NCBI RefSeq assembly: GCF_051659545.1
Contig: NZ_JBOFOR010000185.1
Location: 1-21,018 of the forward strand
Direction: 5' to 3'
Length of the DNA stretch: 21,018 nucleotides
DNA from: JBOFOR01 sp051659545
GTDB lineage: Bacteria; Bacillota; Clostridia; Peptostreptococcales; Peptostreptococcaceae
Shown: piece by piece, positions 15,758 to 21,018 of the stretch
Position numbering within the stretch: the stretch's first letter is position 1
Layout: each line of letters starts with the position of its first letter
Program-made: the position numbers and the translations under genes
The notes under the pieces: model-generated
What the model saw: only the letters and a program-made list of their open reading frames with translations
Told to the model about the DNA's origin: nothing
The model's database searches: none

Positions 15758-16187
15758 TTGTTCACATAGATTCGCTAGGTCTATGCAGTTCTCTTATGAA
15801 CTTCTCATACTTTCATATGAGAGCAGACTATTTCTTCACCCTCGACATTACTCGTTAGGGGCAACCTACTTCCACTATCCATAGCTTATAGTGTACGACC
15901 TCTCGGTCTAGTCGTTGAAGGTTTCCCTATTCGGGACTTCCCTGCATGAACATCCATTGTAATAGCACTTAGGGTTTAACCATATGCCATCCTAAGACTT
16001 TTTTCTACTTTCGTTCCTTCACGTTTAAAGCTATTCGCTTTTACGTTGTGGCACTTAGGCTTTAGGAATTATCTGCAATTCAAGCTGTGTCCTATGCAGA
16101 TTTCTCTACATACGAGGCTAACTCTTACCTCTTTTCTTAATTATTAAAAGGGATAACCCTTTATAAGACTTTTTATTTTAATTGATG
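15755..16187 (-). ncRNA. Group I self-splicing intron, ORF-less (td-like IA core; possible minimal IStron)
   Basis: Read on the minus strand this block is much richer in GC than its flanks and folds as a group I ribozyme. P2 is CCU, then AUGUAGA-GAAA-UCUGCAU, then AGG (16117-16091). P/Q-like strands appear as AAUUGCAG and UUCCUAAAGCC (16080-16058). P7 forms from GACUA in CUUCAACGACUAGACC (15921-15906) and UAGUC in GAAGAAAUAGUCUGC (15838-15824). Two small hairpins after the first P7 strand match P7.1/P7.2 of subgroup IA, P8 is CCC...GGG around 15862-15839, and P9 is CUCAUAU-GAAA-GUAUGAG (15822-15805). The end UGAACAAUUG resembles the 3' end of the T4 td intron, placing the 3' site after G15755. 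For the 5' site, UUAACUU (16194-16188) pairs with GAGUUAG (16124-16118), or UCUUAU (16168-16163) pairs with GUAAGA (16128-16123). Each leaves a U-G pair at the cut. No protein is encoded within. Boundaries are uncertain. Confidence 0.85.
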
Positions 16188-16203
16188 AAGTTAAGATTAA
16201 ATT

Positions 16204-16212
16204 ATTATACCA
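16204..16212 (-). promoter_or_regulatory. Extended -10 promoter upstream of the intron and GNAT gene
   Basis: On the minus strand TGGTATAAT (16212-16204) is a perfect extended -10 (TGnTATAAT) with no good -35. The expected start, near 16197, lies immediately before the candidate 5' splice sites, so the first exon would be only about 10-35 bases. Confidence 0.55.
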
Positions 16213-16312
16213 TAATAATTTTTAAAATAGTGCACAATTTATATTAATTTAACAAAAATTTAAAGAAAATAATACAAAATAGATAAAACACATTATAAAG
16301 ATAAACAATAAT

Positions 16313-16340
16313 AAAAGACTTAATATAAATTAAGCCTTTT
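16313..16340 (-). terminator. Probable terminator of the small helical-protein gene
   Basis: AAAAG-G-CTTAA and TTAAG-T-CTTTT pair over 11 positions on the minus strand (one G-U pair), 28 bases after the gene's stop. The following tail, ATTATTGTTTAT, is only partly T-rich. Confidence 0.5.
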
Positions 16341-16368
16341 AGCATAAAAATATAATTTTTGATTAGTC

Positions 16369-16563
16369 TTAATAATTAACATCTTGATAATTTGCAACTG
16401 TATTAGCAGCAGTAAATACTGCTTCATCTACTGCAGAAAGAGTACTTTGTAAAGCTCTTTTATTATTTTGTTTTTCTACATTATCTAACGCATGCTTTAG
16501 ACTCAATTGTGCATCTTGAAGTTGAGCAAAAGCTTCATTTAAATGAGATTTAGAATTTTTCAT
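16369..16563 (-). CDS. Small helical protein of unknown function (64 aa)
   Basis: 64 residues, predicted almost wholly alpha-helical: two amphipathic helices (about 4-30 and 36-58) with heptad-like Leu/Ala spacing, no signal peptide, no Cys. It resembles in size and style the short DUF1657-type proteins of spore formers, but I cannot assign it to that family with confidence. AAGGAGG lies seven bases before the ATG, so it is very likely translated. Upstream on the minus strand, TGCATA (16628-16623) and AATACTT (16605-16599) with 17 bases between them loosely recall a forespore sigma-F/G promoter, while TTGCAA with TATAAA 18 bases on is an alternative sigma-A reading. Confidence 0.7.
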   Translation of the reverse strand: MKNSKSHLNEAFAQLQDAQLSLKHALDNVEKQNNKRALQSTLSAVDEAVFTAANTVANYQDVNY

Positions 16564-16711
16564 AGTTATCCTCCTTAAATTTTATAAATATACAATAAAA
16601 GTATTTGCAAAAATATAATATATATGCACAAATGATAAAGAGGATTGCAGAGAATATAAAAGTAAATATAGGTTAACATAAAAATATAAAATTATATTTA
16701 AGGAGTAGGAA

Positions 16712-17950
16712 ATGAATAAAGCTAGAATATTAATTAATAAATCAGTTCTTTTGTTATGTTTATGTATAGCCTCTTGTTTTATTTTAGGTATTGGTAAAAT
16801 AGAAGATAAAGATAGTGGGAAAATACACAAGAATATATACATTGAAAAATTAAATGTAGGAAAATTAAATATAGATGAAGCTAAAAAAATTGTAAATAAT
16901 CATTATAATATAAAGCCAATACAGATTAAGTATGATAAAAAAATATGGACAATAAATCCAAAAGATATAGATTTAGCATATAATTCTAATAAATCAATAA
17001 AAAAAGCTTATGAATATACTAGAACTACTAGTACTAAAGAAAATATAAAAAGAACAATAAAGTTAAATTTTAAAGAAACATATAATATAAAACTTAAGGC
17101 AACCTATAATGAAGTTAAGTTAAGTGAATTAATAGCTGTAATCTCTAAAGAAATGAATATTAAAGACGTAGAAGCTACTTTAGAAATAAAAGATAACTCT
17201 CAAATAATTACAACAGATTCAAAAGAAGGAAGAGAAGTTGATGTAATTAAATTAAAAGAAGAAATTTATAATATGATTGATGACAAAAAAGTAAAGGATA
17301 TTATGCTTCCAGTTAATATAACCAAACCTAATATAACTACAAAAGATGTTAAGTCAATAAATACTGTATTAGGTCAATACAGTACAAGCTTTAATAATCA
17401 CAGTTCAAGAGGAAGTAATATTTATATTGCAGCAAAAAGCACTAGTAATATATTAATTATGCCTGGAGAAGTTTTTTCCTATAATAAAGCTACAGGAGCT
17501 AGAAACTGGGTGAATGGATATAAAACTGCAAAAGTAATAGTAGGTGGTAAATTTATTGATGGTGAAGGAGGAGGAGTATGTCAAGTATCAACAACAATTT
17601 ATAATGCTGCACTTTTAGCAGGATTAAATATTGTTGAAGTTAACAATCACACTTATCCTTCAAAATATGCACCAAAAGGTAGGGATGCTGCAGTGTCTTA
17701 TGGATATACTGATTTAAAGTTTGTAAATTGTTTTACTCATCCTATATATATAAAAAATATAGTTAATAATGGAGCTATTACATCAAAAATATATGGTTGT
17801 AATGAAGATAGAGAAAAGTTATACATAAAAGTAGAAGAAAAATATGAAAAAAATAATATAAATATAAAAACTTATAGAATTTATTTTGATGAAGAAAACA
17901 ATAAAATACAAGAAGAATTAGTTAAAGAAAGTAAATACAAAATGAAATAA
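16712..17950 (+). CDS. VanW family protein with N-terminal membrane anchor
   Basis: 412 residues. A hydrophobic span (about 10-28) follows a short basic start, making it a membrane-anchored or secreted cell-envelope protein. Residues about 40-205 look like the peptidoglycan-binding-like domain often found before VanW (repeated beta-strands with GREVDV and DIMLPV). The VanW domain (about 215-350) shows GQYSTSFNN, MPGEVFSYN, the conserved GGGVCQVSTTIYNAALLAGL and a NHTYPSKYAPKGRDA segment, ending in a GYTDLKF strand. The function of VanW domains is not established; despite the name there is no vanA/vanB-type resistance gene here. AGGAGTAGG precedes the ATG. Monocistronic, with its own terminator. 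Confidence 0.92.
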   Translation: MNKARILINKSVLLLCLCIASCFILGIGKIEDKDSGKIHKNIYIEKLNVGKLNIDEAKKIVNNHYNIKPIQIKYDKKIWTINPKDIDLAYNSNKSIKKAYEYTRTTSTKENIKRTIKLNFKETYNIKLKATYNEVKLSELIAVISKEMNIKDVEATLEIKDNSQIITTDSKEGREVDVIKLKEEIYNMIDDKKVKDIMLPVNITKPNITTKDVKSINTVLGQYSTSFNNHSSRGSNIYIAAKSTSNILIMPGEVFSYNKATGARNWVNGYKTAKVIVGGKFIDGEGGGVCQVSTTIYNAALLAGLNIVEVNNHTYPSKYAPKGRDAAVSYGYTDLKFVNCFTHPIYIKNIVNNGAITSKIYGCNEDREKLYIKVEEKYEKNNINIKTYRIYFDEENNKIQEELVKESKYKMK

Positions 17951-17980
17951 AGTAGAGTTTAGCTCTACTTTATTATTTTT
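17948..17980 (+). terminator. Rho-independent terminator of the vanW-type gene
   Basis: A ten-pair perfect stem (17948-17957 with 17963-17972), five-base loop and TTATTTTT tail, starting in the stop codon. Confidence 0.9.
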
Positions 17981-18010
17981 AAAATAGTAAATTTAAAAAA
18001 ACATGATTAA

Positions 18011-18022
18011 GCAATCGATTGT
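18011..18022 (+). promoter_or_regulatory. LacI-type operator O1 upstream of the alpha-glucosidase promoter
   Basis: GCAATCGATTGT, a near-perfect dyad with central CG as in LacI/GalR-family sites. It matches the site at 18140-18151 in 11 of 12 positions. It lies 29 bases upstream of the -35. Confidence 0.75.
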
Positions 18023-18051
18023 ATGAAAATATACAAATTAACAAAAAAATA

Positions 18052-18080
18052 TTGAAAACATTTGCACAAAATGTTATAGT
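18052..18080 (+). promoter_or_regulatory. Sigma-A promoter of the alpha-glucosidase operon with internal dyad
   Basis: TTGAAA (18052-18057), a 17-base spacer and TATAGT (18075-18080). AACATTT (18057-18063) and AAATGTT (18069-18075) make a perfect inverted repeat around GCACA that fills the spacer, so a protein bound there would block RNA polymerase. It is a different sequence from the flanking GCAATCGATTGC sites. Confidence 0.7.
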
Positions 18081-18139
18081 TTAGTCAAGGAATTAAAAAA
18101 ATGTCAAATGTAGATGGCATATATTTTTTTTATAAATGC

Positions 18140-18151
18140 GCAATCGATTGC
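18140..18151 (+). promoter_or_regulatory. LacI-type operator O2 downstream of the promoter
   Basis: GCAATCGATTGC, a perfect 12-base palindrome between the transcription start and the AAAGGAGGG ribosome site. Its centre is 129 bases from that of O1, which would suit repression by looping. The cognate repressor gene is not in the window. Confidence 0.8.
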
Positions 18152-18170
18152 ATTAAAGGAGGGAAATGTT

Positions 18171-19832
18171 ATGAAAAAAATATGGTGGAAAGAAGCTGTA
18201 GCTTATCAAATTTATCCACGTAGTTTCATGGATTATAATAATGATGGTGTAGGGGATTTAAAAGGAATAATATCGAAACTTGATTACTTAAAAGATTTAG
18301 GAATCGATGTAATATGGATATGTCCAATGTATAAGTCACCTAATGATGATAATGGATATGATATAAGTGATTATCAAAATATAATGGATGATTTTGGAGA
18401 TATGAATGATTTTGATAATTTATTAAAAGAAGTACATAAAAGAGGAATTAAACTTATCATAGATTTAGTTGTAAATCATACTAGCGATGAACATCCATGG
18501 TTTATAGAATCTAAATCTTCTAAAAATAATCTAAAAAGAGATTGGTATATATGGAAAGAATGCAAAGAGGGTAAAGAGCCTAATAACTGGGAAAGTATAT
18601 TTAAAGGATCAGCTTGGGAGCATGATGAAAAAACAGATGAATATTTTTTACATTTATTCAGCAAAAAGCAACCAGATTTAAACTGGAAAAATGAAAATAT
18701 GAGAAATGCAATATATAAAATGATTAACTGGTGGCTAGACAAAGGAATAGATGGATTTAGAGTAGATGCAATAAGCCATATAAATAAAGAGGAAGGCTTA
18801 TTAGATATGGAAAATCCAGATAACTTAGAATATGTACCTTCTTTTAGCAAGCATATGAATGTAGAAGGTATACATGAATATTTAAAAGAAATAAAAGAAA
18901 ATACATTTGATAACTACGACATAATGACTGTAGGTGAAGCTAATGGAGTTAAAGCAGAAGAAGCTGACTTATGGGTGGGAGAAGATAATGGTAAATTTAA
19001 TATGTTATTCCAATTTGAACATATTGATTTATGGAATAATGACAGTGGTGCTGGATTTAATATTAGAAATCTAAAGCAAGTATGGAATAAGTGGCAAATA
19101 AATTTAGCTAAAAAAGGTTGGAATGCATTGTTTATTGAAAATCATGATGTAACAAGAATAGTTTCATCTTGGGGAAATGATAAAGAGTATTTAAATGAAA
19201 GTTCAAAAGCATTAGGTCTTTTATATTTTATGCACAAAGGTACACCTTTTATTTATCAAGGTCAAGAGATTGGTATGACAGATGTAGAGTATGATGATAT
19301 AAGTGAATATGATGACATAAGAACTAAAAATGAATACAATGAATTAATAAAATCGGGGTTGTGTAAAAAAGAAGCTCTTAAAATAGTAGGTGTAAGATCT
19401 AGAGATAATACGAGAACACCTATGCAATGGAACAATTCTATAAATGGTGGATTTTCAAAAGCTAAGCCATGGATAACGATTAATAAAAACTATGTTGATA
19501 TAAATGTAGAAAATCAATTAAGTAACGAAAATTCAATACTTAATTTTTACAAAAATATGATAAAAATTAGAAAAGAAAATGAAGTCTTAATTTACGGAGA
19601 ATACAATTTAATACTACCACATTATGAAAATATATTTGCATATGAAAGAATTTTAGAAGAAGATAAATTCCTAGTAATTTGTAATTTATCTGATAATAAA
19701 GTTATCTATGAGTATGAAAAAAATATATTGAATTACCGAAACTTAATGATTTCAAATTATAAAGTTAAGGACCATGAAAATACAACTAAACTTAATTTAA
19801 AACCTTGGGAAGCTAGGCTTTACAAGGTTTAA
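18171..19832 (+). CDS. malL: GH13 alpha-glucosidase (MalL/oligo-1,6-glucosidase group)
   Basis: 553 residues from the ATG that follows AAAGGAGGG; an upstream in-frame start at 18114 would read through the operator and is rejected. Family GH13 signatures are present: WWKEAVAYQIYPRSF at the start, DLVVNHTS (region I), GIDGFRVDAI with nucleophile Asp199 (region II), VGEAN with acid/base Glu256 (region III) and ENHDVTR with Asp326 (region IV), plus QPDLNW. The residue after the nucleophile is Ala. Oligo-1,6-glucosidases usually have Val here, and enzymes preferring alpha-1,4 links a small residue, so maltose is a likely substrate (inference). A trehalose-6-phosphate hydrolase is less likely. It is cytoplasmic, with no signal peptide. 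The next gene, a PTS permease, is 38 bases on and broken. Confidence 0.92.
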   Translation: MKKIWWKEAVAYQIYPRSFMDYNNDGVGDLKGIISKLDYLKDLGIDVIWICPMYKSPNDDNGYDISDYQNIMDDFGDMNDFDNLLKEVHKRGIKLIIDLVVNHTSDEHPWFIESKSSKNNLKRDWYIWKECKEGKEPNNWESIFKGSAWEHDEKTDEYFLHLFSKKQPDLNWKNENMRNAIYKMINWWLDKGIDGFRVDAISHINKEEGLLDMENPDNLEYVPSFSKHMNVEGIHEYLKEIKENTFDNYDIMTVGEANGVKAEEADLWVGEDNGKFNMLFQFEHIDLWNNDSGAGFNIRNLKQVWNKWQINLAKKGWNALFIENHDVTRIVSSWGNDKEYLNESSKALGLLYFMHKGTPFIYQGQEIGMTDVEYDDISEYDDIRTKNEYNELIKSGLCKKEALKIVGVRSRDNTRTPMQWNNSINGGFSKAKPWITINKNYVDINVENQLSNENSILNFYKNMIKIRKENEVLIYGEYNLILPHYENIFAYERILEEDKFLVICNLSDNKVIYEYEKNILNYRNLMISNYKVKDHENTTKLNLKPWEARLYKV

Positions 19833-19870
19833 ATATAAATCAAATTTTATCAACAGGAGAGGAAGATAAA

Positions 19871-20503
19871 ATGGAAATATTGGGGGAAAATAAAAAGTTA
19901 GTATCATTTGATTTTTGGCAAAAATTTGGAAAAGCATTACTAGTAGTTATAGCAGTTATGCCAGCAGCAGGGCTTATGATATCTATTGGTAAATTAATAG
20001 GTATGACATCTGAGGCTCAAGCAGTAATGACAGTCGCAAGAGTGGTAGAAGATTTAGGCTGGGGAATTATAGGAAACCTACACATCCTGTTTGCAGTCGC
20101 AATTGGTGGGTCATGGGCTAAAGAGCGTGCAGGTGGATCATTTGCAGCATTAATAGCATTTATATTAGTAAATCGTGTTACTGGAGCAATATTTGGTGTT
20201 AGTACAGATATGTTACAAGATCCAAGTGCAACAGTAAATTCTTTAATGGGAACAACTCTTATAGTTAAAGATTATTTTACGTCTGTATTAGGTGCATCAG
20301 CATTAAACATGGGAGTTTTCGTAGGGATAATATCAGGGTTCTTAGGAGCTAATTTATACAATAAATATTACAATTTTGATAAATTACCACAAGCATTAGC
20401 TTTCTTTAATGGTAAGCGTTTTGTACCATTTGTAGTTATATTAGGAAAAGAAACTAAAAGCTTTTATATATCAAAATCAAAAGATATAAATTTCTGGAAA
20501 TAA
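19871..20503 (+). pseudogene. malT: malT-like PTS EIIC, 5' half only, fused in frame to a mapP fragment
   Basis: Residues 1-191 are a normal start of the alpha-glucoside/maltose EIIC family: FWQKFGKALLVVIAVMPAAGLMISIGKL, GNLHILFAVAIGGSWAKERAGGSFAALIAF and FNGKRFVPFVVIL. Full proteins exceed 500 residues and carry an EIIB domain; here the rest of IIC and all of IIB are missing. From about base 20444 the frame continues as KETKSFYISKSKDINFWK and stops at 20501-20503. This is not EIIC sequence but fits the middle of an endonuclease/exonuclease/phosphatase-family protein. A deletion therefore joined two neighbouring genes. The start has AGGAGAGGA upstream. The product cannot transport sugar, since it lacks most membrane segments and the phosphorylation domain. 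Confidence 0.85.
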
Positions 20504-20883
20504 AGAAAAGTTACAAAAGCTAAAACCCAATATAAAGAAAAGGAAATAAGTTTTTATTCTTGCCATTTAGGATGGTGGAAGAATGTTTTATACATCAGGC
20601 AGATACTTTATTGAAAGATATTAATAATGAAGATTTGGCCATAATTATGGGGGATTTTAACAACAATGCTAAAGTTAGAAATGAAGGCTATGATTATTTA
20701 TTAAATCATAGAATGATAGATACTTACAATTTGGCAAAAAACAAAGATAGTGGAATTACTGTAGAAGGTAAAATTGCAGGTTGGGATAAAAATAAAGAAA
20801 ATTTAAGATTAGATTTAATCTTTACAAATAAAAAAATAGAAGTAGAAAAATCTAATGTTATATTTAATAAATTAAATAAATAA
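20444..20883 (+). pseudogene. mapP: mapP-like sugar phosphatase remnant (EEP family), 5' half lost, stop and frameshift
   Basis: Reading from 20444 in the EIIC frame gives KETKSFYISKSKDINFWK, a TAA at 20501, then RKVTKAKTQYKEKEISFYSCHLGWW. A frameshift near 20575-20590 leads into the frame that gives CFIHQADTLLKDINNEDLAIIMGDFNNN and ends NVIFNKLNK. SFYSCHLGWW, the catalytic GDFNN and the RLDLIFTNKK segment are hallmarks of the endonuclease/exonuclease/phosphatase family. The N-terminal LNxH half and the C-terminal SDH histidine are missing. Maltose-6'-phosphate phosphatase MapP of enterococci belongs to this family and is encoded beside the maltose PTS, so MapP is the likely origin (inference from context). 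Not functional. Confidence 0.8.
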
Positions 20884-20910
20884 ACCTGAATTATTCATTA
20901 AATAATTAAA

Positions 20911-20932
20911 GCTACGCTTAAAAAGGCGTAGC
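20911..20932. terminator. Hairpin after the mapP remnant
   Basis: GCTACGC (20911-20917) pairs with GCGTAGC (20926-20932). On the plus strand no T run follows. On the minus strand TTTAATTATTT follows, so it may be a weak terminator for a convergent gene to the right. Confidence 0.4.
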
Positions 20933-20949
20933 CACTAATGTCCAGATAT

Positions 20950-20976
20950 TAAAAATTTTCACCTAAAAAGTGAAAA
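20950..20976 (-). terminator. Probable minus-strand terminator of a gene beyond the right edge
   Basis: TTTTCAC (20956-20962) and GTGAAAA (20970-20976) pair. Read on the minus strand the hairpin is followed directly by TTTTT, the expected layout for a gene entering from the right. Confidence 0.5.
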
Positions 20977-21018
20977 AGTATATGAAAAAAGTCTCAAATT
21001 TGTTATTGTTAATTTGCG

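Noticed and set aside
15760..16200. rRNA fragment, T-box leader or c-di-GMP-II riboswitch as explanation of the GC-richer block
   Set aside because: No T-box or rRNA signature was seen, and the conserved c-di-GMP-II core could not be found before or inside the block. The ordered group I strands explain it better.
16712..17950. Glycopeptide-resistance locus on the basis of VanW
   Set aside because: VanW-domain proteins are widespread in Clostridia, and no ligase, dehydrogenase or VanX/VanY gene is nearby.
18114..18170. Longer N-terminus for the alpha-glucosidase
   Set aside because: It would translate through the O2 operator and adds hydrophobic residues not found in GH13 enzymes. The ATG at 18171 has AAAGGAGGG at the right distance and begins the family pattern.
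18171..19832. Trehalose-6-phosphate hydrolase (treC) for the GH13 enzyme
   Set aside because: PTS adjacency invites it, but the region II and III sequences (VDAISH, VGEAN) and the neighbouring maltose-type EIIC and MapP-like remnants favour an alpha-glucosidase. Not fully excluded.
1..21018. CRISPR arrays, tRNA genes and toxin-antitoxin or phage-defence modules
   Set aside because: I looked for regularly spaced repeats, tRNA cloverleaf ends and paired small ORFs and saw none.

Overview
The window is AT-rich, with strong AGA/ATA codon use, long AAGGAGG-type ribosome binding sites and T-tailed hairpin terminators. It encodes Spo0M, a VanW protein, the paired radical-SAM/DUF4130 proteins and a DhaKLM kinase. 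This points to a low-GC, spore-forming member of the Clostridia, most likely Peptostreptococcaceae (relatives of Clostridioides, Paraclostridium or Romboutsia). The family placement is inference. It is mostly ordinary chromosome with three decorated or damaged spots.

Layout. At 1-702 lie the tail of an unidentified gene and a YjdF-like membrane protein. At 812-1588 (minus) is spo0M. At 1795-4431 is a P2A-type Ca2+ ATPase with one predicted Ca2+ site. At 4603-6675 are a radical-SAM protein and a DUF4130 protein, a two-gene unit linked to DNA repair. At 6812-9304 are a carbamoyl-amino-acid amidohydrolase and a dihydroorotase, four bases apart. At 9369-12363 (minus) is a MacAB/YknXYZ-like export operon (adaptor, ATPase, permease). 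It has a near-consensus promoter and faces a second strong promoter driving eutP-dhaK-dhaL-dhaM (12606-15101).

At 15152-15757 (minus) is a GNAT acetyltransferase whose 5' end abuts a roughly 400-nt ORF-less group I intron (about 15755-16187, minus). The intron core resembles the phage T4 td intron and the ribozyme part of clostridial IStrons. A promoter lies just upstream of it, so GNAT expression probably depends on splicing. A small helical protein (16369-16563, minus) and a vanW-type gene (16712-17950) follow.

The right end is a broken maltose operon. An intact GH13 alpha-glucosidase (18171-19832) sits behind a promoter flanked by two matching LacI-type operators, with another dyad inside the promoter. 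It is followed by the first half of a PTS EIIC (MalT-like), joined in frame to the second half of a MapP-like sugar phosphatase. The fusion also carries a stop and a frameshift. The expected MalT-MapP-glucosidase route (phosphorylating uptake, dephosphorylation, hydrolysis) therefore survives only as its last enzyme.

The most interesting items are the intron upstream of the GNAT gene, the malT'-'mapP deletion fusion with its preserved operators, the stand-alone EutP in a dihydroxyacetone kinase operon, and the amidase-dihydroorotase pair, which could form an orotate/carbamoyl-aspartate catabolic branch.
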